Shown here one piece after another: positions 37,364 to 47,528 of a stretch of 64,000 nucleotides of DNA. The notes below the pieces were generated by a model. The model searched no databases. It saw only the letters and a program-made list of their open reading frames with translations, and was not told the origin of the DNA. The stretch covers positions 1 to 64,000 of the forward strand of contig NZ_CAJPUX010000008.1 in NCBI RefSeq assembly GCF_905397285.1, in the 5' to 3' direction. The translations under genes and the position numbers were made by a program. This DNA comes from Cupriavidus plantarum. Its GTDB lineage: Bacteria; Pseudomonadota; Gammaproteobacteria; Burkholderiales; Burkholderiaceae. Every line of letters begins with the position of its first letter. Position 1 is the first letter of the stretch.

Positions 37364-37561
37364 TCAGCTACCCGAGCCACTACCCGAGCCACCAATCTCT
37401 TCGAGCAGCCACGCCTTGAACGCGAGCACCGCCGGCTGCTGGCGGCTCTGCTTGCGGTAGACCAGGTAATACGCCAGCTCGCAGCCCTGCACTTCGGCGA
37501 ACGGCTTTACCAGCCGCCCCTCGGCGAGGTCGCGCTGGACGAGCACGGTTTTTCCGCTACG
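37364..37561 (-). pseudogene. C-terminal relic of a GcvA-type LysR regulator
   Basis: The last 60 or so codons of a minus-strand frame read as the C-terminus of a GcvA-like LysR protein: RDLAEGRLVKPF, then AYYLVYRKQSRQQP, then AFKAWLLEE and a stop. The GcvA-type protein at 49601 ends with the same pattern (DLAEGRLVRLF). No LysR sequence continues upstream past about 37561, where the AraC gene begins, so the relic was cut by a rearrangement. Two copies of CTACCCGAGCCA (37368-37391) form its last codons. Confidence 0.7.
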
Positions 37562-38500
37562 ATGGCGCTTCGCCCACGGACACTTCAAGGACTTCCGCCC
37601 TTGCCCGACGCCCTGCCCGCCTCCGCGCCCGGTGAATTCCCTACCTTCGAGACATCGGATTTCGCGGGCGAGGGGTCGTTCTACTTCGACCTCGTGCGAC
37701 TGGAAGATCGGGACGACATCCCGCGCGGCTTCCTGCATCGGCACAACTACTACCACCTGCTCTGGATGACGCGCGCGAGCGGCACGCACATGCTCGATTT
37801 CGCGCACTTCGAAGTACGCGACCACGCCGTGTTCTTTTTGTCGCCGGGACAGGTCCATGCATGGACGTCGTCGGTCAAGCCGTATGGCTACGTGCTGAAC
37901 TTCAGCACCGACTTCTTCGCGCGGATGTTCCCGCGCGCCGACGATGTGGCCAAGTTCCCGTTCTTCCATCCCACGCGCGGCAACAGCGCGCTCTACCTCA
38001 GTCAGGACCAGCACGACGGCATGCTGCCGTTGCTCGACGAAATGGAACGGGAGGCGCGAGACCGGCAACCGGGCTCGACCGATGTCGTGCAGGCCTGCCT
38101 GCTGATACTGCTCACGCGCCTGCGCCGGCTATGCGCGGACGAGGAGCCCGCGGGCGGCGCCGGCCCCCATCAGGCCCTCACGCGACGGTTCGCCATGCTC
38201 GTGGAGACGCACTACCTCACCTTCGGCACCATCGGCCAGTACGCCGAAGCGCTGTGCGTGAGCGAGCGGCAGCTCAACGACGCGGTCAAGCGAACGCTCG
38301 CGCGGACCGCGAGCCAGGTGGTGCAGGAGCGCGTCGTGCTGGAAGCGAAGCGCTGGCTCAGCAATACGGAGACAGGCATCGCGGAGATTGCGTTCCGTCT
38401 CAACATCGAAGATCCCGCCTACTTCGCGCGCTTCTTCAAGAAGCAGACCGGCCTGACGCCGGGCGACTTCCGCAAGAAGCACTGCCGCCCGCTTTCCTGA
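37562..38500 (+). CDS. AraC family transcriptional regulator
   Basis: A 312-residue regulator. An N-terminal cupin-type sensor domain (about 30-190) has HRHNYYHLLWM and FLSPGQVHAW. The C-terminal AraC DNA-binding domain (about 205-305) carries both helix-turn-helix units, YAEALCVSERQLNDAVKR and IAEIAFRLNIEDPAYFARFF. The start at 37562 lies exactly where the LysR relic ends, so the true N-terminus could differ by some residues. The next gene downstream encodes a Bug protein, 152 bp away, and is a possible target. Confidence 0.88.
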   Translation: MALRPRTLQGLPPLPDALPASAPGEFPTFETSDFAGEGSFYFDLVRLEDRDDIPRGFLHRHNYYHLLWMTRASGTHMLDFAHFEVRDHAVFFLSPGQVHAWTSSVKPYGYVLNFSTDFFARMFPRADDVAKFPFFHPTRGNSALYLSQDQHDGMLPLLDEMEREARDRQPGSTDVVQACLLILLTRLRRLCADEEPAGGAGPHQALTRRFAMLVETHYLTFGTIGQYAEALCVSERQLNDAVKRTLARTASQVVQERVVLEAKRWLSNTETGIAEIAFRLNIEDPAYFARFFKKQTGLTPGDFRKKHCRPLS

Positions 38501-38652
38501 AGCCGGGCCGCGGGAACGGCCCGCAAAAAAGTCCAATCGTTCGTCCGATCCGTCCTAACGCTTCGATAGCGTGCCTGCGTAAAGTGCAAGGCAAGCAGCA
38601 AGCCGGACCCACGTCCGTTTTGCCATAAGAACCAGAAGCACAGGAGACAGAC

Positions 38653-39627
38653 ATGTTCAGCGCCATCGCTCCCATGCGGCGCTTTGCCGTGGCCGCGGCA
38701 TTGGCCATCACCACGTTCAACGCCATGGCCGAGTATCCCGACAAGCCCCTGCGCGTCATCGTCCCGTTCGCGGCGGGCGGCGCCACCGACGTAATCGCGC
38801 GCACCGTCGCGCAGTCGATGTCCGCGCGCCTCGGCCAGTCGATCGTGGTGGAGAACAAGGCCGGCGCCAACGGCAATATCGGCGCGGTATCGGCGGCACG
38901 CGCGGCGCCGGACGGCTATACGCTGCTGATGGCCACGTCGAGCCATGCCATCAACGCGTCGCTGTACCAGAAGCTCGACTACAGCCTGACGAAAGACTTC
39001 GTCGGCCTGTCCAACCTCGCCTCCGTGCCGTTGCTGCTGGTGGTGAACCCGTCTGTTCCGGCCAGGTCCGCGAGCGAGCTTGCCGCCTATGCCAAGGCCA
39101 ATGCGGGCCGCGTCAACTACGCGTCGGGCGGCACCGGTACCGCATCGCATCTGGCAGGCGAGCAGTTCAGCACGCTAACCGGCGCAAAGATGACGCACGT
39201 CGCCTACAAGGGCGGCTCGCAGGCGCTCAACGACGTCATGGGCGGCCAGGTGCAGGTCATGTTCGCGAACCTGCCGGAGGTGCTGTCGCAGGTCCAGGGC
39301 GGCAAGCTCCGGGCGCTCGCCGTCACCGGCAACAAGCGCCACGCCGCGCTGCCCGACGTGCCCGCGTTCTCGGAAACGCCTTATGCGGGCATGACCGCGC
39401 GCTCCTGGTTCGGCCTGTTCGTCCCCGCCGGCACACCGCCGGCGGTGGTCGAAAAGCTCTCGCAGGCCATCGTGCAGAGCGTCGCCGATCCCGCCGTCAA
39501 GGAGCGCCTCAAAGGCCTCGGCGCCGATCCTGTCGGCGACGATCAGCCCGCGTTCCAGAAGTACGTGAATCAAGAGGTGTCGCGTTGGGCCGTGCTCGTG
39601 AAGCAGTCCGGCGCGACCGTTGACTGA
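38653..39627 (+). CDS. Bug family periplasmic substrate-binding protein (orphan)
   Basis: A 324-residue Bug protein with a signal peptide (1-26, ending NAMA). The Bug signatures YPDKPLRVIVPFAAGG, VENKAGANGNIG and VAYKGGSQAL are present. AGGAGACAG precedes the ATG. It is 152 bp after the AraC gene and 35 bp before a NIPSNAP gene, and could form an inducible unit with them. No TctAB permease genes are near. Confidence 0.92.
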   Translation: MFSAIAPMRRFAVAAALAITTFNAMAEYPDKPLRVIVPFAAGGATDVIARTVAQSMSARLGQSIVVENKAGANGNIGAVSAARAAPDGYTLLMATSSHAINASLYQKLDYSLTKDFVGLSNLASVPLLLVVNPSVPARSASELAAYAKANAGRVNYASGGTGTASHLAGEQFSTLTGAKMTHVAYKGGSQALNDVMGGQVQVMFANLPEVLSQVQGGKLRALAVTGNKRHAALPDVPAFSETPYAGMTARSWFGLFVPAGTPPAVVEKLSQAIVQSVADPAVKERLKGLGADPVGDDQPAFQKYVNQEVSRWAVLVKQSGATVD

Positions 39628-39662
39628 CCCGGTTAAATCCCCGCCATTCTTCGAGGAAACTC

Positions 39663-39980
39663 ATGCTGTACGACGTCCGCACCTACACCTGCCGTCCCGG
39701 CACGATCAAGAAACACCTGGCGCTGTACGCCGAGCACGGCTACGCGATCCAGAGCCGTCATCTGGGCAAGCCGCTCGCGTACATGCAGACTGACACCGGC
39801 AACGTCAACAGCTATACGCATATCTGGGTGTACGAGAGCGCCGCGGACCGTGAAGCCAGGCGGCAGTCCCTGCAGAAAGACCCGGCGTGGGTCGAGTACC
39901 TCAAGCTCAGCGCGGAGGCCGCCTATCTCGTCAGCCAGGAAAACAAGCTGATGACGCCGGTATCGTTCTTCCAGCCCTAA
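39663..39980 (+). CDS. NIPSNAP family protein
   Basis: A 105-residue dimeric alpha-beta-barrel protein of the NIPSNAP family, recognised by YDVRTYTCRPG at residues 3-13, the HIWVYES strand and the DPAWVEYL helix. Members in bacteria often sit in catabolic operons, but their biochemical role is unclear. GAGGAAA is upstream of the ATG. It follows the Bug gene by 35 bp and is likely co-transcribed with it. Confidence 0.88.
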   Translation: MLYDVRTYTCRPGTIKKHLALYAEHGYAIQSRHLGKPLAYMQTDTGNVNSYTHIWVYESAADREARRQSLQKDPAWVEYLKLSAEAAYLVSQENKLMTPVSFFQP

Positions 39981-40059
39981 TGCGCGGGTATCAGTATCTG
40001 TTCATCGACTGAGGGATCAGATACATTGGCGGTTCCAGTCCTTCTCGACGGGGACCGCC

Positions 40060-40512
40060 GTGAAACACTACACCCGCAAGAATTACGAGCTGACGGAGAG
40101 CATCGGCTTCCTCCTGAACAAGGCCCGCAACGGCATGCTCATGGAAGTGGATGCGGCACTGCGTCCGCTCGAGATCACGGGCCAGCAGATGGGTATCCTG
40201 CTGGCGCTGGTGCGCGGAGAAGTCTCGACGCCGCTCGAGATCAGCCGCGCGCTCGGCATCGACACGGGCCTGACCACGCGCATGCTCGACAAGCTCGAGA
40301 ACAAGGACCTGGTGCAGCGCCGGCGCTGTGAGGAAGACCGGCGCGTCGTGCACGTCCTGCTCACGCAGAAAGGCACCGAAGTCGCCCGCCGCATCCCCGA
40401 TGTCACGCCGGACGTGCTCAATCGCCGGCTCGAAGACTTCACGATCGACGAATTCAACGAGCTGTTGCGCCTGCTGAAGAAATTCACCGGGGACGACCTG
40501 CATCCCGGATAG
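40060..40512 (+). CDS. MarR family transcriptional regulator
   Basis: A 150-residue winged-helix regulator. The DNA-binding core has TPLEISRALGIDTGLTTRML and the wing EEDRRVVHVLLTQKG. The N-terminal helix ESIGFLLNKARNGML and the C-terminal helix form the dimer interface. Translation starts at GTG (40060). It lies 79 bp after the NIPSNAP gene. A role in controlling the Bug-NIPSNAP unit is possible but not shown. Confidence 0.88.
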   Translation: MKHYTRKNYELTESIGFLLNKARNGMLMEVDAALRPLEITGQQMGILLALVRGEVSTPLEISRALGIDTGLTTRMLDKLENKDLVQRRRCEEDRRVVHVLLTQKGTEVARRIPDVTPDVLNRRLEDFTIDEFNELLRLLKKFTGDDLHPG

Positions 40513-40566
40513 GCGCTACACCGCGCCGCCGCGCCGCCGCCATGACACGTTTTACAATCGCCGGCG

Positions 40567-41313
40567 ATGCCACACACCATTCCCGCCTCGACGCCACCCG
40601 GCATGCCCGACGCCCTCGTTTGTCACTACTGGCATGGCGAAACGCCGCGCAGCCGCTCCATCGGCGATACCATCATCACCGGCATGGTGGATATCCCGCC
40701 GCCGCCATCGCGCCTGCGGGCGGACTGGGCCCGCGAACTCGCCCACCACATGGACCTCGAGGCCGGCGACGTCGACAGCCTGCCACTGGCGCGGGCACGC
40801 ACACGCTGGCCCGAGTACGCAAGCTGCGTCCGCGCGGCCGCCGACTGGACCGCGCGCGTCGGTTTGCCGGGTGTTCTGACGGGTCGCGACGTCGCGCTCA
40901 TGGTTTGCCGCGGCGCGCGGTATCACCATGACGGCGAGCAGTACGGCGGCATGGCGTTCTGCAACCTGTTCTTGAGCGAGGACAGCGAGCAGGACGTGCA
41001 TTTCCCCTGGCTCGATCTGCGCGTGCCATTGGGGCGTGGCACGCTGCTCGTGTTCGACACCTGCCAGCCCCACGCCGTGATCCCGCGCGGCGCCAGCCGA
41101 TTTGCCGACCGCGACTTCCCCGCGGACCGCGACAACACCCAAGTCTTCCTGACCTGGGAGCTGCCGATCGAAGATCCGCGGGTCGCGCAGGCCTTGCATA
41201 TCGCCGTCGACGCCGTCCCGCCTGGCGCGCCGCTTCCCGATGACGGTCAACTGCGACAACGCGGCCGGCGCGTTTCGGTGCATCCCGAGACCGCACAGTT
41301 GGTTCTCTCCTGA
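40567..41313 (+). CDS. Putative 2OG-Fe(II)-oxygenase-fold protein
   Basis: A 248-residue cytoplasmic protein I cannot name. The segment around YHHDGEQYGGMAFCNLFL near residue 118, followed about 60 residues later by CQPHAVIPRG, fits a double-stranded beta-helix with a His-x-Asp...His iron triad and a basic residue for 2-oxoglutarate. If that reading is right it is a non-heme iron dioxygenase. The start at 40567 is the first ATG; a second in-frame Met is 12 codons on. Neighbours (MarR, dmeR) give no clear functional link. Confidence 0.5.
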   Translation: MPHTIPASTPPGMPDALVCHYWHGETPRSRSIGDTIITGMVDIPPPPSRLRADWARELAHHMDLEAGDVDSLPLARARTRWPEYASCVRAAADWTARVGLPGVLTGRDVALMVCRGARYHHDGEQYGGMAFCNLFLSEDSEQDVHFPWLDLRVPLGRGTLLVFDTCQPHAVIPRGASRFADRDFPADRDNTQVFLTWELPIEDPRVAQALHIAVDAVPPGAPLPDDGQLRQRGRRVSVHPETAQLVLS

Positions 41314-41355
41314 CAGACAACGCCTGAGCGCCATCGCGTCCGCTGTGACGCTTCT

Positions 41356-41379
41356 GATAGTATACCCCCCTATACTATC
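41356..41379. promoter_or_regulatory. RcnR/DmeR operator
   Basis: Perfect 9-bp arms GATAGTATA and TATACTATC flank a tract of six C, ending 12 bp before the dmeR start codon. G/C-tract sites with such arms are the known DNA targets of the RcnR/CsoR-like family, including DmeR. The position indicates autoregulated repression of the dmeR-dmeF operon. Confidence 0.88.
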
Positions 41380-41390
41380 TGGATCGTTTT

Positions 41391-41654
41391 ATGAGTCACA
41401 CCATCCACGACAAGCAGAAGCTGCTGAACCGCGTCCGCCGCATCCGCGGGCAGATCGATGCCATCGAGCGGGCACTCGAACAGGAGAAGGGCTGCATGGA
41501 AGTGCTCCAGCAGATCACCAGCTGTCGCGGCGCGATGAACGGCCTGCTGACGGTCGTTCTGGAGGATCATATTCGGACGCACCTGGCCGACGCGGATGGC
41601 GAGCCGGAGGCACGTGAGCAGCTGATCGACGTCGTCCGCAGTTATTTCAAGTAG
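41391..41654 (+). CDS. dmeR: Nickel/cobalt-responsive repressor, RcnR/DmeR type
   Basis: An 87-residue all-helical repressor of the RcnR/FrmR (DUF156) family. The residues His3, Cys35, His60 and His64 match the nickel/cobalt ligand set known for RcnR rather than the FrmR set, in which position 64 is not His. It has KLLNRVRRIRGQIDAIE and CRGAMNGLLTVV. It directly precedes dmeF (15-bp gap) and lies behind a matching palindromic operator, so metal binding should release repression of the exporter gene. Symbol assigned from this pairing. Confidence 0.88.
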   Translation: MSHTIHDKQKLLNRVRRIRGQIDAIERALEQEKGCMEVLQQITSCRGAMNGLLTVVLEDHIRTHLADADGEPEAREQLIDVVRSYFK

Positions 41655-41669
41655 ATCGGGAGTATCGAC

Positions 41670-42644
41670 ATGCATACGCACGACCTGTCTCCGTGGACGC
41701 ACTCGCACGTCTTCGACACCGGCAATCAGGCGGCCGAGCGCGGCACGCGCATCGTCATGGCCATTACCGCGATCACGATGTTCGTGGAGATCGCCGCTGG
41801 CCTGTGGTTCAACTCGATGGCGCTCCTGGCCGATGGCTGGCACATGAGTTCCCACGCGCTGGCCATCGGCCTCAGCGCCTTTGCCTACGCGGCCGCGCGC
41901 CGCTATGCCAATGATGAGCGCTTCTCCTTCGGCACCTGGAAAATCGAAGTGCTCGCGGGCTTCGCCAGCGCCATCGTATTGATGGGTATTGCCGCACTGA
42001 TGGTCTATGGCTCCGTCGAACGCATGATCAGTCCGCAGGCGATCCATTATCAGGAAGCGATGGCCGTCACGGCCGTCGGGCTCGTCGTCAACCTCGCATG
42101 CGCGATGATCCTCGGCGGCGCGCATGGCCACGATCATCACCACGGTCACGATCATCATCACCATGGCCACGGCCACCATCATCACGATGCGGGCGGCCAC
42201 GCGCACGACCTCAACCTGCGCTCGGCTTACGTCCACGTGCTTGCCGACGCCGCGACCTCGGTCCTCGCCCTGCTTGCCCTCGCGGGCGGCTGGATGTTCG
42301 GCTGGGGCTGGCTCGATCCGGCGATGGGCATCGTCGGCGCGATGCTCGTCGGCATCTGGGCATTCGGCCTGATGCGGCAGACGGGCGTCGTCCTGCTGGA
42401 CCGCGAAATGGATCATCCCGTGGTCGGCGAAATCCGCGAGGTGCTGGACACCTTCAATACGGGTGCCGAGGGGACGCAGGTCGCGGACCTGCATGTCTGG
42501 CGCGTGGGCAAGAACAAGTTCTCCTGCGCGATCAGCCTCGTCACACATGACGCGGCGTTGACGCCCGAGCGCGTGCGCAAGGCGCTCCGCATCCATGACG
42601 AGATCGTCCACGTCACGGTGGAGATCCATCGCTGTCAGGACTAA
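41670..42644 (+). CDS. dmeF: Cation diffusion facilitator, Ni/Co exporter
   Basis: A 324-residue CDF transporter with six membrane helices and a C-terminal cytoplasmic domain. The first metal site has Asp and His in LLADGWHM (52-59), the second the HVLADAATS pair near 189-195. A long His-rich loop (about 150-180, HHHHGHGHHHHD) between helices IV and V is typical of DmeF-like members. GGGAG precedes its ATG. It exports Co and Ni (possibly Zn) out of the cytoplasm by proton antiport. The convergent katG gene follows. Confidence 0.9.
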   Translation: MHTHDLSPWTHSHVFDTGNQAAERGTRIVMAITAITMFVEIAAGLWFNSMALLADGWHMSSHALAIGLSAFAYAAARRYANDERFSFGTWKIEVLAGFASAIVLMGIAALMVYGSVERMISPQAIHYQEAMAVTAVGLVVNLACAMILGGAHGHDHHHGHDHHHHGHGHHHHDAGGHAHDLNLRSAYVHVLADAATSVLALLALAGGWMFGWGWLDPAMGIVGAMLVGIWAFGLMRQTGVVLLDREMDHPVVGEIREVLDTFNTGAEGTQVADLHVWRVGKNKFSCAISLVTHDAALTPERVRKALRIHDEIVHVTVEIHRCQD

Positions 42645-42656
42645 GGGCCAAACAAC

Positions 42657-42682
42657 ATGGCCCGTCACGCATGACGGGCCAT
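42657..42682. terminator. Shared stem-loop between dmeF and katG
   Basis: Arms ATGGCCCGTCA and TGACGGGCCAT (11 bp, perfect) enclose CGCA between the two convergent stop codons. Neither side has a clear T run, so it may act as a bidirectional hairpin terminator or as an mRNA-end stabiliser. Confidence 0.7.
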
Positions 42683-42713
42683 CGACACGACAAGCAAAAC
42701 TACCGCAACGCCA

Positions 42714-45071
<2,358 letters not shown>

Positions 45072-45093
45072 TCAAGACGCTGCGTCAACAACA

Positions 45094-45130
45094 TGTGAGG
45101 ATAGCAATCGCATCGATAGTGCATTGCTAT
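45094..45130. promoter_or_regulatory. OxyR-like site upstream of katG
   Basis: Read toward katG (minus strand) the sequence has ATAG-N7-CTAT-N7-ATTG-N7-CACA, matching the OxyR consensus of four tetramers 7 nt apart at 13 of 16 positions, with the first pair perfect. It lies in the 298-bp region between katG and the gene at 45268. The oxyR gene is not in the window. Confidence 0.7.
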
Positions 45131-45267
45131 GACGGCTGTATGAACTGGCGCAGGGCATCCGATGGTCGGGTTAGTCCCGACTGTCGTAGCGTCCGCGTGC
45201 GTCCGATGCCGACCTATAGTGGGCATACGCAAAGACAACTGCAGCGAACACGCTCGGAGGTTGCGTC

Positions 45268-45750
45268 ATGACAATGGCCACTACGCTGGCGCGGAGCCTG
45301 ACCCGCAAACAGGTCCGCTTTGAAACCGTGCGCCGCGTCCGCGGCCCGGCTTCCACTCACCCGGAATCTCCCGCTCCCGACACGTACATTCCGGGCGATC
45401 GGCTGGCCCGGACCGTACTGCTGGAGGACGATCGCGGATACGTCATCGCGGTCCTGCCCTCCACGCATCGCCTGCGCCTGTCGGAGATCTGCGCGCAGAG
45501 CGGCCGCGCGCTCAAACGCGTACACGGCGACGGCGTGCGGGAGGTGTTTCGTGACTGCGCATTCGATGCGCTGCCGCCCATCGGCATGCTGCACGACACG
45601 CCGACGTGGATCGACGATAGCCTGCTGTTGCACGGCGACGTCTATTTCGAGTCCGGCGATCGGGAAGAAGTCGTGCATATGACCACCGCCGAGTTCGGCG
45701 CGCTGTTCGCCGACGCGCGTCACGGGCACTTCTCTCATCGCATGATGTAG
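45268..45750 (+). CDS. YbaK/aminoacyl-tRNA deacylase-like protein
   Basis: A 160-residue protein with the fold pattern of the YbaK/ProX editing domain: RTVLLEDDRGYVIAVLPS, the DALPPIGML loop, and TWIDDSLLLHGDVYFESGDREEVVHM near the end. Such domains hydrolyse mischarged aminoacyl-tRNAs. The canonical catalytic lysine is not obvious, so it may be a divergent or non-catalytic member. GGAGG precedes the ATG at 45268. It is divergent from katG and shares its promoter region, so the OxyR-like site may also affect it. Confidence 0.65.
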   Translation: MTMATTLARSLTRKQVRFETVRRVRGPASTHPESPAPDTYIPGDRLARTVLLEDDRGYVIAVLPSTHRLRLSEICAQSGRALKRVHGDGVREVFRDCAFDALPPIGMLHDTPTWIDDSLLLHGDVYFESGDREEVVHMTTAEFGALFADARHGHFSHRMM

Positions 45751-45765
45751 ACCGCGCAACACACC

Positions 45766-45796
45766 GTAACTTTCAATTTTTATAATTGAAGGTTAC
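45766..45796. promoter_or_regulatory. Dyad upstream of the CGNR-domain gene
   Basis: GTAACTTTCAAT and ATTGAAGGTTAC (one mismatch) flank a 7-bp AT centre, in the 93-bp spacer before the CGNR gene. It shares the GTAAC/GTTAC ends with the larger dyad at 46512-46554, so one regulator may bind both. The CGNR protein itself is the obvious candidate. Confidence 0.6.
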
Positions 45797-45843
45797 GCAC
45801 CGAGGTATCGGGAATACAATGGTGTGCTCTTTCTGGAGGCACC

Positions 45844-46479
45844 ATGGCGTCCCATACCCATTCCGATCCGCACGCATCCGCATCCGCGCCCCGCGACGAC
45901 GTGCATACCCTGCCGCGCGTGCTCGCGGACCACGTCGCGCTGGACCTCGTCAATACGGTGGGCCTCGTGGACGGCGAATCCGTCGACTACTGGCAGTCCG
46001 ATGCCGATGTCCTGGCCTGGCTCGGCCGCACCGGTCTCATCCCGGAAGGCGCGCCCGCGAAGACGCCGCCGAAGGGCCTGCTCGACGCCGCGCGCGCGCT
46101 GCGCGATCCGCTCCGCCAGACCGTTGCGCGCCGCAAGGCGGGCAAGAAGCTCGACCTCGGCTGGCTCAACGATGCGCTGGCAGCGGGCGGCAGCCACCTC
46201 GCCACCCAGATCGGCCCGGACGGCAACGTGATCATGACCCGCGTCTATCCAGTGGAGACGGCCGCGCATTACCTCGTGCCCCTCGCGGAAGCCATCGCGG
46301 ACCTGCTTGTCCATGGAGACTTCGACCTCGTCAGAAAATGCGAGAGCGACGACTGCATTCTCTGGTTCTACGATCGCACCCGCTCACATCGCCGGCGCTG
46401 GTGCAGCATGGCGCTCTGCGGCAATCGCCACAAGGTGGCAGCGTTCCGGCGGCGTGAGGCCGCCGACGACACGGCATAG
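45844..46479 (+). CDS. CGNR zinc-finger transcription factor (ABATE-type)
   Basis: A 211-residue protein. The N-terminal ABATE domain (about 25-150) has the typical LDLVNTVGLVDGESVDYW start. The C-terminal CGNR finger has Cys166, Cys171, Cys187 and Cys192-Gly-Asn-Arg, followed by a basic tail HKVAAFRRR suited to DNA binding. These are putative ligand-responsive regulators with few characterised members. GGAGG precedes the ATG. It is 138 bp before the alpha/beta hydrolase gene and probably regulates it. Confidence 0.88.
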   Translation: MASHTHSDPHASASAPRDDVHTLPRVLADHVALDLVNTVGLVDGESVDYWQSDADVLAWLGRTGLIPEGAPAKTPPKGLLDAARALRDPLRQTVARRKAGKKLDLGWLNDALAAGGSHLATQIGPDGNVIMTRVYPVETAAHYLVPLAEAIADLLVHGDFDLVRKCESDDCILWFYDRTRSHRRRWCSMALCGNRHKVAAFRRREAADDTA

Positions 46480-46511
46480 CGCGACATCGAATCGTCCGCT
46501 CCCCGCGCTTA

Positions 46512-46564
46512 TTTTTGGTAACCTTATAAATACTGTTTGACAGGTTACCAAAAACCGATAGAAT
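46512..46564 (+). promoter_or_regulatory. Promoter with overlapping dyad for the alpha/beta hydrolase gene
   Basis: A consensus -35 (TTGACA, 46537-46542) and -10 (TAGAAT, 46559-46564) lie 16 bp apart. The -35 lies inside a dyad with perfect 13-bp arms TTTTTGGTAACCT (46512-46524) and AGGTTACCAAAAA (46542-46554). A protein bound there would occlude the promoter, so the hydrolase gene should be repressible. Confidence 0.75.
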
Positions 46565-46617
46565 TCGTTCCCAAGCGGCGGCCACGCCGTTCCACGAACT
46601 GATTCCGGAGCCATGTC

Positions 46618-47496
46618 ATGCGCGCAACCGCACAACCCGATTCAACCGTGCAGTACCGATTCGCCGACGCCGACGGCGTCCGCGTGTTCTATCGTGAAGC
46701 TGGCGACCCCAGCCTGCCCGTGATGCTGTTGCTGCATGGGTATCCGAGTTCGTCGCACCAGTTTCGCCACCTGATCCCTCAACTTGCACATCGCTTCCAC
46801 GTGATCGCGCCGGATCTGCCAGGCTTCGGTTTCACTGAAGTGCCCGCCGCGCGCGAATACCGCTACACGTTCGACAATCTCGCCACGACGCTGGAAGCCT
46901 TCGTCGACACCCTGGGCCTGCAACGCTATGCCATGTACGTGTTCGACTACGGCGCACCGACGGGCCTGCGCCTCGCGGTGGCGCATCCGGAGCGCGTGAC
47001 GGGCCTGGTATCGCAAAACGGCAATGCGTATCTGGAAGGGTTGGGCGATGCATGGGCGCCGATCCGCAACTACTGGGCGGACCCGAGTGCGGCCAATCGC
47101 AAGGTGGTCGCGGACGCGGTACTGCATCTGGAGGGGACGAAGTGGCAGTACGTGCACGGCGTCGCGAATCCTGATAGCGTCGCGCCGGAGGGCTATACGC
47201 TCGACGCGGCACTGCTGGAGCGGCCGGGCAACAAGGACATCCAGCTCGATCTGTTCCTCGACTACGCGAACAACCTCAAGCAGTATCCGGCGTTCCAGGC
47301 CTTCTTCCGCGACGCACAAATTCCCACGCTGGTCATCTGGGGCAAGAACGATCCGTTCTTCATTCCGCCCGGCGCGGAAGCCTACAAGCGTGACAATGCT
47401 AACGCTGTGGTCGAACTGCTGGACACGGGGCACTTCGCACTGGAAACGCACGGCGAGTACATCGGCCAGCGGATCATCGAGGTGCTAGGCGCTTGA
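46618..47496 (+). CDS. Alpha/beta hydrolase, dehalogenase/epoxide-hydrolase type
   Basis: A 292-residue enzyme. HGYPSSSHQF (40-49) forms the oxyanion region, and the nucleophile is Asp110 in VFDYGAPTG instead of Ser, the arrangement used by haloalkane dehalogenases and epoxide hydrolases. The catalytic His is in DTGHFALETHG near residue 276, and VIWGKNDPFF holds the acid. No signal peptide. CCGGAG precedes the ATG. It follows the CGNR regulator and its promoter is overlapped by a dyad, so it is probably induced by a specific compound. Confidence 0.88.
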   Translation: MRATAQPDSTVQYRFADADGVRVFYREAGDPSLPVMLLLHGYPSSSHQFRHLIPQLAHRFHVIAPDLPGFGFTEVPAAREYRYTFDNLATTLEAFVDTLGLQRYAMYVFDYGAPTGLRLAVAHPERVTGLVSQNGNAYLEGLGDAWAPIRNYWADPSAANRKVVADAVLHLEGTKWQYVHGVANPDSVAPEGYTLDAALLERPGNKDIQLDLFLDYANNLKQYPAFQAFFRDAQIPTLVIWGKNDPFFIPPGAEAYKRDNANAVVELLDTGHFALETHGEYIGQRIIEVLGA

Positions 47497-47528
47497 ATTA
47501 AATCGCCCTCTTCTCGGCGCCGTCTCGC

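Noticed and set aside
37364-38068. Whole 234-codon minus-strand frame as one gene
   Set aside because: Only the last 60 or so codons resemble a protein (LysR C-terminus); the rest is antisense to the AraC gene.
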